DNA from: Hysterangium stoloniferum | Taxonomy: Eukaryota; Basidiomycota; Agaricomycetes; Hysterangiales; Hysterangiaceae | Length of the DNA stretch: 64,000 nt | Assembly: GCA_015178975.1 (NCBI GenBank) | Contig: WHVD01000074.1 | Span: 351,212 to 415,211, forward strand | Direction: 5' to 3' | Part shown: one piece after another, positions 33,596-45,232 of the stretch | How positions within the stretch are numbered: the stretch's first letter is position 1 | Layout: each line of letters opens with the position of its first letter | Translations under genes and position numbers: made by a program | Notes under the pieces: generated by a model | The model's database searches: none | Told to the model about the DNA's origin: nothing | What the model saw: only the letters and a program-made list of their open reading frames with translations

Positions 33596-36404
33596 GGATG
33601 TAATTGTATCATATGTAGGGATGAATATACCTTGTTTTGAGAATCTGTCAACAATGACTAGAATGGCAGAAAAGCCTTTGGAATCTAGTAGGTGTTCAAT
33701 GAAATCCATAGACATAGAATACCATGGGTGTTCCGGTACCAGGAGTTGTTTCAAAAGGCCGTATGGCTTGTGTCGCTGAGATTTTGAGCAGGGACAAGTA
33801 GTGCAAGATTTACAATAGTGCTTAACGAATCCACAGAGTCTGGGCCAAGTGTATTCTCTTCTTATTAATGATAGAGTTTTGTTGTACCCAAAATGTCCTG
33901 AGAGTGGATGATCATGTTTGTATTGAAGGATCCTGAGGCAGAGGCCATCGGAGTCTGGTACATAGATCCTATCGTCAAGTCTAATGCAACCATGCTGATC
34001 AAGAAACCACCGAGGTTGATCGGGGTCCATGGGATTGTCAAGGTGAGCTTTAGTTATCGGGTCTAGCAGAATTGCCAATAGAATATCTTGATGTAACTTC
34101 TCAATATCCATAATCATAATTCCACGGACAATGGGATTGATGAGGAAAGTTGCGTGGACCGATGCGGTAAGTTGTTGATTCATGACCGATGCAGTAAGTT
34201 GTTGATTCATGACTGATGTGGTAAGTTGTTGATTCATGAAAATAGGTTTCAGGTTGTGCAGGTTTACTGTGGCATAGTCATTGCTCCCCTCTTTAGGAAA
34301 GATGTCCCATCATCTAGTTAAAGCGTCGGGGTTGCTGCTGAGATGGCCGGGTCGAAAGTGGATAATCATGTTGAAGGCAGATAGATATTCAAACCAGCAG
34401 GCCTGCTGGTGGGTCAAAAGTTTTGTAGTAGAAAAGTATTCCAGGTTTTTGTAATCTGTTACAATGTCAATAGGAGTTCCCGAGCCTTCCAAATAGTGTC
34501 GCCATGCTTTGAAAGCTGAGAAAATTGCCAGGAGTTCCTTATCATGAACGTCATAGTTGAGCTCTGCTCTGGTGAAAGTCTGGGATAGAAAAGCCACAGG
34601 GTGGACTTCTCCATCGGAGTCCTGGATAGAGAGAATGGCTCCAAGTGCATAGTCGGAGGCATCCATTTCAACAATGAGTGGGAAGTCCGGTTTCCAATGC
34701 AACAGGATAGGAGCTGTAGAAAAAGAATTTTTTAAAAGATTGAAAGCTTTTTGACACTTATCATTGAAATTCCACAGAGTACCCTTACACATAAGATGGG
34801 TAAGGGGTACCGTGATATCAGAATATCCACAGATAAACCATCTGTAAAAATTGGCAAAGCTGAGGAAGGATTGTATATCTTTGACTTTTCAGGGTTCGGG
34901 CCAATCTTTGATGACTTGCACTGTAGTTTCGTCCATGTGGAGTTTGTCGGGTCCCATCATGAAACCCAGGTATTCCACGGAGTCCGTGTCAAAGTACATT
35001 TCTTACCATTCACGAATAAACCATGTTTTCTGAGTCTCCAGAGAACTTCACAGACTTGTTTGTCATGTTCCGCAGGGTCCTCAGAGTAGATAAGAATGTC
35101 ATCCAAGTAAACAATGACACATACATTGAGCATGTTGGAGAAAATGTCATTGATAAAACACTGAAAAACAGATGGAGCATTGGTGAGTCTGAAGGGTATC
35201 ACCAACCACTCGAAGGCCCCATAATGGGTTCTAAAAGTGGTTTTCCATTCGTTGCCCATGGCGATCCAGACCAAATGATAGGCATGTTTGAGATCAATTT
35301 TGGTGTAAATCCGGGCGTTCCGCGGAGCATCGAGCAGATCAGATATGAGTGGGAGTGGATATTTATCCTTTTTGGTGACAGCATTGAGGCCTCTGAAATC
35401 AACACATAGTCTAAGGGATCCATCCTTTTTTCTGACAAACAGAACAGGTACTCCAAAAGGAGACTTTGAGGGTTGGATAAGGCCTATGGACAAATGTTCA
35501 TCCAGGAAATCATGGATTGCGGAAGGTTCCATGGATGAGAGTGGGTAAATATGTCCTAGGGGTGGCTGAGTGCCATCTTCGAGATTGATTTTAAGTCGTA
35601 TTCTCTGTGAGGTGGAAGCCAGTCAGCTTTCCACTTGCTAAAAACATCCATGAAGTCATGATATTTCTCTGGGACGCCTTCTACATAGGTCAGCGGCTTG
35701 CTCAGATTCAGATACCGGTGTTGAAAAACATCCAGTTGCTTCATCAATTTTTAAGTTGATAGTGAACACCTGGGACACATCCATTTTTGAAGCCCTAATA
35801 AAAGCTGCAGCATTAATCAGAGAAATGGACAGAGGTCCCGTGGGTTCCAGGGAAGCTATGGATGCTGTAGGGATCACAGGAGTCCTTGAGACTGCAGGTG
35901 CTAGGAAGGCCATGGGTGCCGTGGAGGCCGGGATGGTCACAGTTTCCTCGGCTGCCGTGGGAGTCTGGAATGTTATACTGTTAGCTATCCAGTCAATCAA
36001 CGGATTGTAGTGGGTAAGCCAGTTATGTCCTAGGGCCACCAAGCAACTTGAGTCTAACTGGGTCACATAGAAAGTGACCAATTGAGATGTTCCACATGGG
36101 AAACAGATGGGTAAATCACAAGCTTGGGTAACAACCAAATTACTTGTGCCATCAAAGAGGCGGAGGCTGACGGGATTTGTTGAATAAGTTAACAAAGAAT
36201 TATTTTGCGTGAATTTTGTATCTAAAAAACAATGAGTCAAGCCGGAATCTATGAGAGCTGAAAAAATGAAATTTCGAATCATATTAGACATAAGTTTAAC
36301 GAAAATGAATCAGAATGGGAAAGAGTGGATGCATTGAGACAGGTAAACTCTTGAATGCACGGAGAGGCAATGCAACCCCCAGCCTGTGCGGAGTCCACGG
36401 GGTT
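33596..36404 (-). pseudogene. pol: Pol of element 2 (protease, RT, RNase H, partial integrase)
   Basis: Protease active site ALIDSGLTHCFLD is intact (near 36250). The RT carries [18 protein letters not shown] and YLDD (near 35105). RNase H is at 34310-34792. Integrase has a zinc-binding region (GHFGYNKTLSL, CKSCTTCPCSKS) and the start of the catalytic core (SMSMDFIEHLL), ending at TYDTITSMQL. Nonsense TGA codons replace CGA at WPEPR (near 34890) and ALTRRW (near 34315), by comparison with element 1. A 27-bp triplication lies at 34160-34240. The Asp-Ser-Gly here supports reading element 1's DSS as a mutation. Confidence 0.85.
34157..34240 (-). repeat. 27-bp tandem triplication in the RNase H-integrase linker
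   Basis: Three in-frame copies encode NQQLTASV with M or similar joints; element 1 has one copy. Confidence 0.85.
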
Positions 36405-36406
36405 GC

Positions 36407-38491
36407 TTACTCTTTTTTTGAGTCAGAAGCTGGTTTGCCCTTTGACAGGGTTTCTGTGGAGGCCTTGTGTTAGGATATACACACAGGGGGGGTCTCCGGA
36501 GAAACCCACGGGATATCTGGTAGGACTTGGCTTCAGCTTATAGGCTGTGCCCTCACTAGATCGTGTTGTCCAATTTTGAACAGGTGGATGGGAATCCTGG
36601 GGAGTCCAGGCAGGGGTCATGGGTCGTAGGTTGTAGGTCGGAGGTTGTGAGTCATGAGTTGAGATAGTTGAGAGAGATAGATGTGCCGGAGCCTGTGGGC
36701 TCCGACTAGTGCGAGCGATGTGAATCAAGCAAGGGTTTAGAGCGGGAAAATGGATTAGATTACTGGGGGAATCTAAGCTAATTTTCTGACTGGATTGTAT
36801 ATACAACATCTGCCAGTTTATATAGACCGTGAAGTGAATAACATACCAAATCCAGTAATGATGAAACGAAACTAACAAAACATAAAATGGGAATAATAAA
36901 CACCAAGTTTGGTGTTAGGAACGGGATGGAATGGAGCGGAGTCTGAATTGTGACAAAGCATAACCCATAACGGGAAACAGAGTGGGAGCAGAGTCCTAAA
37001 TCATGACAGGTCATTTGACTAAAATGGGAATGGGGCTTGATTAGAGTGGTGATGGGATTCTGAGAGGGATCTGGTGACTGATGTGTGGGATGAATACGGA
37101 CATAGACAGAGATAGAGTCCAGGGGAAGTCCGGTAACTGATATGTGTCATAATGAGGTCGAATGTAACGAGTCTTGACATACAGAGTCTGGATGGGAAAT
37201 CCTATAAACAGACATTTGGTGCGTGTGGGGTGTGGGGGTGTACAGGTTAGTGCCCAGAGTCCAGCAGGATTGTCCAGTCGTAACACCTTGGCTGTTCGTC
37301 CCTTTGAAGGATTTGCTTTTGCCAGTGGACATTCTGGGACTCGATGACTGGGTATCCACACAAGAGACAGAGGTTGTTGTCCATACGATGTTGTCTTTCC
37401 TGTGGGGTCAATTTGCCATCAGGTCTGAGTTTGCCTGAGAGGTCGGGTTTTCAGGCTTGCTTGCCAGACTGTTGACCCTTGTTATTGTCCTTGTTGTTAT
37501 TGTTGTTGTTGTTGTTTGAAGACTTTTTATCATTCTTCTTGTCAGATTGCGTGGAGTTCTGGTTGCTGGTTGACAAGTTGTTGCTGTTGTTTTTATTGGC
37601 CATGGACTTGTTTACTTTGTCCACAGAGGTCTCGTGGGCAACTTCCGCACAACGTTCCCAATAACGTGCATCTGCATTTTGAGCCTTGAGGTGCATACAG
37701 GACAGGGTTTTTGGCTTGCCATCTTCTCCTTTTGAGACTTTGTCTTTAAGGCAGGACAGCAGACTGGCATAGAATTGGTGGCAGAGAGCGGGATCGCCCC
37801 ACTGACAATGAGCTGCAAGATTATTGAATTGGACGATATAGTCCGTCATGCACTGTGTGTCCTTCATACAAAGATTTGTGAGACTGTTCTCAGCTTCTCC
37901 TGTCGGGTCATACGGGCCAAAGTTGGTTTCAAGCTCCTCAACAAAAGCATCCCAATCTTCGAGCCAAAGTGGCTCTTCCTCGGAAATTCCACTAAAAGCC
38001 AGTTCAAACCATTTCAATGTGGATCCCGACAAATATGAAAGTGCATAGTTGACTTTTCGGGAGTCCGTGGAGAATGCAGCAGATCAATCACGGAAATTGA
38101 AGTGACATTGCACAAGGAAAGTAGAGAGCTTGTTTGGGTTGGAACCCGTGAAGGGTTCCGGAGCATTGACGTTTGACCGTGGAGGTTCTTCTTCCTTTTT
38201 CTTTTGTTCTTCAAGCAGGTGCATCATAAATTTATCTATAGTGCCTGCTAAACACTCAGAAGTAGGATCCCCCAAGTGCGGTCATTGACTAGGCAGAGGA
38301 TTTTCGACACCTTTGCCCTTGTTGGGGGCCACGGATTCATCCTGGTTTTCCGGGACTTCTTCGATACAGGCTTCTTCCATGGGTTCTGACTGGTTCACAA
38401 GAGTCTGGCTGGTATACAGAGTTAACGGGGAATGAAGAGTGGATGGTCCAGGTAATGATGCCTGTGCACATGTGTTTCTTCTTAGTGGCAT
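36407..38491 (-). pseudogene. gag: Gag of element 2, split by a solo LTR
   Basis: It starts at 38491 (MPLRRNTCAQASLPGPSTLH). It runs through KWFELAFSGISEEEPLWLED and the Asn-rich stretch to about 37291, then resumes left of the LTR with the last gag codons, ending TCA-AAA-AAA-GAG-TAA (stop 36407-36409). A frame break lies near 38282. Compared with element 1 it lacks part of the acidic N-terminal region. Confidence 0.75.
36468..37285 (-). repeat. Solo LTR (818 bp) with target duplication CCTTG
   Basis: TGTTAGGATATAC...GTCGTAACA, with CCTTG at 36463-36467 and 37286-37290. It splits the gag of element 2. Confidence 0.92.
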
Positions 38492-38514
38492 AATGAAAAC
38501 AATCTGTGAGTGTT

Positions 38515-38525
38515 AGTCAGAAAAT
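38515..38525 (-). promoter_or_regulatory. Putative self-primer binding site of element 2
   Basis: ATTTTCTGACT on the minus strand, two bases from the LTR end at 38528. Its complement lies in the LTR at 38840-38850. Confidence 0.6.
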
Positions 38526-38527
38526 AC

Positions 38528-39176
38528 TGTTAGGATATACATACAGGGCAGGTCTCCAGAGAAACCTGCGGGATATCCGGTAGGACTTGGCTTCAGCTTA
38601 TAGGCTGCACCCTCGCTAGATCATGTTGTCCAATTTCAAACAGGTGGATGGGAATCCCAGGGAGTCCGGGCGGGTTCATGGGTTGTAGGTCGTAGGTCGG
38701 GGGTTGTGAGTTGTGAGTTGAGATAGTCGAGAGAGATAGATGTGCCAGAGCCCATGGGCTCTGACTAGTGCGAGCGATGTGAATCAAGCAAGGGTTTAGA
38801 GCAGGAAAATGGATTAGATTACTGGGGGAATCTAAGCTAATTTTCTGACTGGATTGTATGTACAACATCTGCCAGTTTAAATAGACCGTGGAGTAAATGT
38901 CATACCAAATCCAGTAATAATGAAACAAAATGAGCAAAACATAAACCGGGAATAGTAAACACCAAATTTGGTGTTGGGAATGGGACGGAATGGAGCGGAG
39001 TCTGAAATGTGACAAAGCATAACCCATAATGGGAAATGGAGCGGGAGCGGAGTCCTAATTGTGACAGGTCACTTGACTAAAGTGGGAAAGGGGCTCAGTT
39101 AGAGCAGTGACAGCGTATGGGCATGGGGGTGTATGGGTTAGTGCCCGGAGTCCAGTGGGATTGTCTGGTCGTAACA
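38528..39176 (-). repeat. 5' LTR of element 2, internally deleted
   Basis: TGTTAGGATATAC...GTCGTAACA, 649 bp. About 165 bp of U3 are missing at about 39111 relative to sister LTRs. Confidence 0.85.
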
Positions 39177-39719
39177 GCCGGGTCCCATAATGAGACCTAG
39201 ATACTCCACAGAGTCCATGTCAAAAGTGCATTTTTTACCATTTGTGAATAAACCATGTTTTCTGAGTCTTCTGAGAACTTCATGGACTTGTTTGTCATGT
39301 TCCACAGGGTCCTCAGAATAGATAAGAATGTCGTGCAAGTAAACAATGATGCATATGTCAAGCATGTCAGAGAAAATGTCATTAATAAAATGTTGAAAAA
39401 CACACAGAGCATTGGTGAGTCCAAAAGGCATCACCAACCATTCAAAAGCCCCATAATGGGTTCTGAAAGTGGTTTTCCACTCATCTCCTGTCGAAATCTG
39501 GACCAAATGGTAGGCATGTTTAACGTCTACTTTGGTATAAATCTGGACATTCCGTGGAGCATTGAGCAGATCAGATATAAGTGGGAGTGGATACTTATCC
39601 TTTTTCATGACAGCATTGAGTCCTCTGAAATCAACACATAGTCTGAGGGATCCATCCTTTTTCTTGACACATAAAACAGGTTCTCCAAAAGGAGACTTTG
39701 AAGGTCTGATAAAACCTAT
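39177..39719 (-). pseudogene. pol: RT fragment of element 3 with altered catalytic box
   Basis: Reads from [20 protein letters not shown] sequence through [33 protein letters not shown] and [11 protein letters not shown] to YLGLIMGP. The YLDD catalytic motif is YLHD, losing the first Asp of the pair. It is cut by the LTR at 39720 on one side and by element 2 at 39176 on the other. Confidence 0.8.
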
Positions 39720-40784
39720 TGTTAAGTTCCCGAACAAATGCTCCACAGATCGTCCCATGGAGGTTTCCCTGGTAACTATATTCCGAACACACTCTCTCTG
39801 GGTAATAGTCCCATGGACTCCCCAGGTAATAGGTCCGGGGAGTGTTCCGGGGATATTAGTAGTACAAGACAGGTGTGTCAGAATAGTTTCCAGAGAAAGG
39901 GTAATGACTGAGATGGACTTGGCTTCAGCTTATAGGCTGCACCCTCGTACACTCATTCGGGCATCCATATTTTGAACTGACAGAATGCATACAAGGAGAT
40001 ATAGATTCCGGAGTTCCTGTGGGAGTTCCGGGAATCGAGTGTGCAGACAGACGAGAGGACTAGAGACTGGGATCAAAGGGAAACTTGTTCAAGAGTCAAA
40101 CTTGTTTGGGGGAAAACTAGTTCAAGATTGAAACTGGATTCTAAGTACATGAATATAGCAGACTTATATAGACTGTGAAATGTAATAATACCAAATCTGG
40201 TATTAATGAGAGGCAGAACTATTAAACATAAAATGAAACAAGTAAATACTAAACTGGGAATTAGGGATGGAATGGAATGGGAGTGGAGAACGAATCATGA
40301 CAGGTCATTTAACCATAACTGGAGCAGGGCTCAGTTAGAGGGGTTCCGGAAGTCCGGTCGGAGTCCGGTGACTTGGTGCACAAGATAGTGTTGGGTATAG
40401 ACAGGTTTGATGTGCAGGAGGTCCGGTGGAGTCCGGTGGGTTTTCCGATGACTGGTGTGTGAGATGCAGAGACAGATCATAACAGGAGTGGGGTTCTATG
40501 CTCTGTTAGAGGGGTTCCAGGAGTCCAGTCAGAGTCCGGTGACTGGTACATAAGACACAGAGTGTCGGGTGTACATAAAGTGGAGTCCGAGGACTGGTGT
40601 ATGAGACACAGAGGGTTAGGTGCAGACAGGTGGGATGCGTACAGAGTCAAGCATAAACAAGTCGATGTGCGGGCTCTGGCGAGAACTCCGGTTGTAACTA
40701 TACAATATAGAGGGTCGGGAGCATGTAGGACGGGGTCCAGGGGCCCGGAGGCCCGGAGGCTGGCGGGATTTCCGGTTCCTGACA
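39720..40784 (-). repeat. Solo LTR of a second LTR family (1,065 bp), target duplication CCTAT
   Basis: TGTTAAGTTCC...TTCCTGACA, with CCTAT at 39715-39719 and 40785-40789. It belongs with the LTR at 55510-56526. It shares only the conserved GACTTGGCTTCAGCTTAT block with the other LTRs. Confidence 0.9.
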
Positions 40785-40789
40785 CCTAT

Positions 40790-41850
40790 GGACAAATGTT
40801 CATCCAGGAAATCCCAGATGGCAGAAAGCTCCATGGAGGAGAGTGGGTAAATATGTCCAAGGGGTGGCTGGGTGCCTTCATAAGCCAGTCAGCTTTTTAC
40901 TTACTGAAAACATCTGTGAAGCCATGATACTTCTCTGGGATGCCTTCTAGATCAGCGGTTTGCTCAGATACAGATACCAGAGTTGAAAAATGACTGGTTG
41001 CTTCATCAATTTTCAAATTGATAGTGAACACCTGGGATCCATCCATTTTTGTAGCCCTAATAAACACTGCAGCATTAATGAGAGAAATAGATGGAGATGC
41101 CGTGGGTTCTGGGGATGCCATGGGGGCCATAGGGATCACAGGGGCTACTGAAGTCACAGGTCCCAGGAAGGCCATGGATGCCAAAATGGCTGTGGGTGCT
41201 GAAATGGTTGGAGGTGATGAGATGGGTGTAGGGATCACAGGAGCTACCAAAGCTGCAGGTGCCAGGAAGGCCGTGGATGCCAAAATAGCCATGGGTGCTG
41301 AAATGGCCATAGGTAATGAGATGGCTGTAGGGATCACAGGAGCTACTGAAGCTGCAGGTGCCGTGGAGGCCATGTCACATGCAGTGAACTTGGGTGCTGT
41401 GGGTGTCCAGAAAATTATACTGTTAGCTACCCAGTCAATCAATGGATTGTAGTGGGTGAGCCAGTTATGTCCTAGGACAACCAAGCAACTTGAGTCTAAC
41501 TGGGTCACATAGAAAGTGACTGACTGAGATGTTCCACACAGGAACCGGATAGGAAGGTCACAAGCTTGTGTCATGAACAAATTGCTTGTACCATCGAAAA
41601 GTCAGAGTCCGACCAGGTTGATCGGATAAGTCGACAACAGATTATTTTGTGTGAATCTTGTATCTACACAGCAGTGAGTCAAACCAGAGTCTATGAGTGC
41701 TGAAAAGATGAATTTTGGGACCATATTGGATGTGAGTTTGATAAAAAACCAAGTCAGAGTTCAAAAGAGTGGATGCGTTGAGATGGGTAAACTTGTGAAT
41801 GTGTGGAGAGGTAATGCAACCCCTAACCCACATGGAGTCTGTGGGGTTGC
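40790..41850 (-). pseudogene. pol: Protease and spacer of element 3 pol
   Basis: Carries HNWLTHYNPLIDWVANSI and an expanded Ala/Pro/Ile-rich spacer (APVIPTAISLPM, ISAPTAILASMAF repeats), longer than in elements 1 and 2. The front of the protease near 41590-41850 is frame-broken. Confidence 0.7.
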
Positions 41851-42219
41851 TCACTCTTTTTTCAAGTCAGAAGCTGGTTTGTCCTTCAAAGGGGTTTCTG
41901 TGGTGGAAGCCTTGGCTGTTTGACCTTTTGTAGAGTTGGCTTTTGCCAGTGGTCATTCCAGAACTCGATGACTGGGATTTCCACACACACACACAAGAGA
42001 CAAAGGCTATTGTCCATATGAGATTGTCTTTCTTGTGGGGTCAGTTTGCCATCAGGTTTGAGCTTGCCTGTAAGGTTGGGTTTTCCAGTTTGCTTGCAGA
42101 ACTGCTGACCTTTGGTGTTGTTGGAAAATTTCTTGTCATTCTTCCAACCAGATTGTGTGGAGTTTTGGTTGCTGGTGGACGGAGTATTGTTGTTGTTGTT
42201 TCTATTGGCTGTGGACTTG

Positions 42220-43470
42220 TGTTACAACCGGAAATCCCACCAGACTCTGGGCACTAACTTATATGCACCCATGCCCTATACGCATCCATTATCAGTTACT
42301 GGAGTTCCCATCGGACTCCGTACATCAGACTTGTCTATGTTCGACTTCGTTACATTGTGTTTCAGTCACTGGAAAACCCACTGGACTCTGTCTCTGTCTA
42401 TGTCTGACCTTGTCCCACACGTCAGTCACCAGACCCTGCTCAGAAAACCTGTCATCCCTCTAACAGAGCCCCATTCCCGTTTTAGTCAAATGACCTGTCA
42501 CTGTCATGAATTGATTATTCTTCAATAAAGTCAAATAATATTCTACTAATCAAACTCGAAAGCCTTGTTCGATGAAGTATATATTCGCCCTGTCGATGAA
42601 GTAAGAGGCTATTACCAGTTGTGAGAACTCACAGAAGTATTTGTCGAAGAAGTTACAACAAGATAGATTACTAGTATCACTAATTTACAGATATTTCGAC
42701 TGACTTCCCTTGCTCCTTTCATAGCCCTTTTATGCTTTTCTTCATATCGTTATGACTATGTTATAAACTAATAATGAAATCATACATGACATCAAAATGA
42801 GACATGTCAAAAGAGATTCGATGTTGTTGAATAATGTTTGGGTTTGTCGAGTCAAATTCAATGCATTGAAGAGTTGTCGAAAGTTACCTTTGAATATTTG
42901 TGACAGTTTTGTGACTTGTGATGGTTGTGACAGTCACCATTCAGACACCACTTCCGCTCTGTTTCCCATTATGGTTTATGATTTGTCACTATTTGGACTC
43001 TGCTCCATTCCATCCCATTCCTAACACCAAATTTGGTGTTTACTATTCCTGTTTTATGTTTTGCTCATTTCGTTTCATCATTACTGCATTTGGTATGACA
43101 TTCACTCCACGGTCTATTTAAACTGGCAGATGTTGTACATACAATTAAGTCAGAAAATCGGCTTAGATTCCCCCCAGTAATCTAATACATTTTCTGCTCT
43201 AAACTCCTACTTGAATTACACCGCTCACACTAGTGGGAGCCCACAGGCTCTGGCACATCTATCTCTCTTACCTATCTCGACTCACAACCCACAACCTCTG
43301 ACCTACAACCCCTCGACCCACAACCCCCGCCCGGACTCCCCAGGATTCCCGTCTGCCTGTCTGAAATTGGACAAAATGATCTAGTGAGGGTACAGCCTAT
43401 AAGCTGAAGCCAAGTCCTACCAGATATTCCGTGGGTTTCTCCAGAGACCTGCTGTGTATGTATCCTAACA
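42220..43470 (+). repeat. Solo LTR, plus orientation, target duplication ACTTG, itself interrupted
   Basis: TGTTACAACC...TATCCTAACA; ACTTG at 42215-42219 and 43471-43475. Without the 431-bp insert it is about 815 bp. Same subfamily as 8011-8777. Confidence 0.9.
42502..42932 (+). mobile_element. 431-bp LTR-like insert with target duplication GTCAC
   Basis: It starts TGTCATGAATTG, ends GTTGTGACA and is flanked by GTCAC at 42497-42501 and 42933-42937. TG...CA ends with a 5-bp duplication suit a small solo LTR of another family; a MITE is the alternative. No ORF of note. Strand is arbitrary. Confidence 0.65.
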
Positions 43471-44391
43471 ACTTGACCTTGTCCACAGAAGTCTCACAGG
43501 CAACTTCCATGTGATATTTCCAATAACATGCGTCCGTTTTATGAGCCTTGAGGTGCATACAGGACAGTGTTTGTGGTTTTCCATCTTCTCCTTTAGAGAC
43601 TTTGTCCTTAAGGCAGGATGGCAGACCAGTGTAGAATTGGTGGTGGAGAGTGGGATTGCCCCACTGACAATGCATGGCAGGATTGTTGAATTGGACAATA
43701 TTGTCTGTGATGCGCTGGTTGTCCTTCATTCAAAGATTGGTGAGACTGTTCTTGGCTTCTCCAGTTGGGTCATACAAGCCAAAGTTGGTTTCTAGCTCTA
43801 TAACAAAAGCATTCCAATCTTCAAGCCAGAGTGGCTCTTCCTTGGAAAGTCTGCTAAAAGCCAGTTCGAACCATTTCAACATGGATCCCAAGAGGTATGA
43901 GAGAGCATAGTTGACTTTTTGGGAGTCTGTGGAGAATGCTGTGGATCGATCATGGAAATTGAAGCAACATTGCATGAGGAAAGTGGAAAGTTTGCTGGGG
44001 TTGGAACCTGTGAAGGGTTCCGGAGCATTGACTTTTGGCCACAGAGGTTCTGGATCCTTCTTGCTGCCTTCTCTGAGCATGTGATTCATCAGTCTTTCTA
44101 AAGTGATTGCTAACAGCTCAGAGGTGGGATCTGCAAGTGGTGGTCAATCATTTGATGGAGGATTTTCGACACCTTTGCCCTTGTTGGGAGCCACAGACTC
44201 ATCCTCATGCTTGGATTCATCTGGGTTTTCCAGAACTTCTTTGATGCAGGGTTCTTCCATGGTGTCCAGCTGGTTTGTGAGTGTCTGGCTGGTATACAAA
44301 GTAAGTGGGGAATGATGAGTTGAAGGTCCAGGTAATGATTCCTGTACACATGCTTTTCTTTTTGGTGGCATATTGACAATCTGCAAGTCTG

Positions 44392-44402
44392 AGTCAGAAA
44401 AT
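44392..44402 (-). promoter_or_regulatory. Putative self-primer binding site of element 3
   Basis: ATTTTCTGACT on the minus strand, one base from the LTR end at 44404; complement in the LTR at 44728-44738. Confidence 0.55.
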
Positions 44403-44403
44403 A

Positions 44404-45232
44404 TGTTAAGAAGTATGCACGGAGCTTATCAGAGGGTTTCCAGAGAAACCCACGGGAAAGCTGGTAGGACTTGGCTTCAGCTTATAGGCTGAACCCTCAC
44501 AATTTCATATGGGCAGATGGGAATCCTGGGGAGTCGGGGAGTAGGTGATAAGTTGGGAGTCAGGGAGGTTGATGGTGGGAAACCCAGAGAGGTCAAGTGG
44601 TGATGAGTCAGGGGTAGAGTAGCAGATAGGTCGGAGCCCATGGGCCCTGACAGGATAAATAGCAGTGTATTCAATGAGGAGAATAGAGTGGAAAGTATAA
44701 TAATATTACTAGGAGGAATCTAAGCTGATTTTCTGACTGGATTGTATGTACAACTTTACTTAGTTTATATAGACTGCTGAGTGTATGTAATACCAAACCC
44801 AGTAATAATGAAATACAAATGAATAATCATGAAACAAGATAAGTAAACACCAAATTGAGTGTTAGGAATGGAATGGAATGGGGGCAGAGTCCAAATCATG
44901 ATAGGTCATTAGACCATAAATGGGAACAGGGCAAAAGTGGAGTCCAAAACATGACAGGTCAAAGGACCATAATGGGAATGGGACTCAGTTAGAGAGCTGA
45001 TGGGTTCTCCAAGTGGAGTCCAGTGACTGGTACATGGGACAGGGTCAGAGATAGACAGGTGTGGATTCCGGTGGGTATTCCAGTGACTGATATATAAAGT
45101 AATGAAGGTCGAGCATGGACAGGTCTGACATTCAGAGTCTGGTGGATATTCTGGTGACTGATAACTGGTGCGTGTAGGGTGCAGGTGTATATAGTTAGTC
45201 CCTGGAGTCTGGCGGGTTTTCCGGTCATAACA
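44404..45232 (-). repeat. 5' LTR of element 3 (829 bp)
   Basis: TGTTAAGAAGTATGC...CGGTCATAACA. More diverged than the element 1 and 2 LTRs but with the same order of conserved blocks. Confidence 0.85.

Larger units (their letters stand above)
33596..39176 (-). mobile_element. Ty3/gypsy chromovirus (element 2), truncated inside integrase
   Basis: Same family and orientation as element 1: 5' LTR 38528-39176, gag and pol. Homology to element 1 stops near 33596 in the integrase core, so the integrase C-terminus, chromodomain and 3' LTR are missing. A solo LTR (36468-37285) sits in the gag/pol junction. The right end joins element 3's RT region, so element 2 inserted into element 3. Confidence 0.85.
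41851..44371 (-). pseudogene. gag: Gag of element 3, split by a solo LTR
   Basis: It starts at 44371 (MPPKRKACVQESLPGPSTHH). The right part runs to 43476, with frame breaks near 43730 and 44110. The left part (41851-42219) holds the remains of the zinc-knuckle region and ends AAA-AAA-GAG-TGA. Confidence 0.75.
39177..45232 (-). mobile_element. Ty3/gypsy chromovirus (element 3), heavily nested and truncated
   Basis: From right to left: 5' LTR 44404-45232, gag, protease and the start of RT. The region beyond 39177 was displaced by element 2 and is not found in the window. It hosts two solo LTRs (39720-40784 and 42220-43470), the second of which hosts another small LTR-like insert. It is the oldest layer of this nest. 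Confidence 0.85.
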
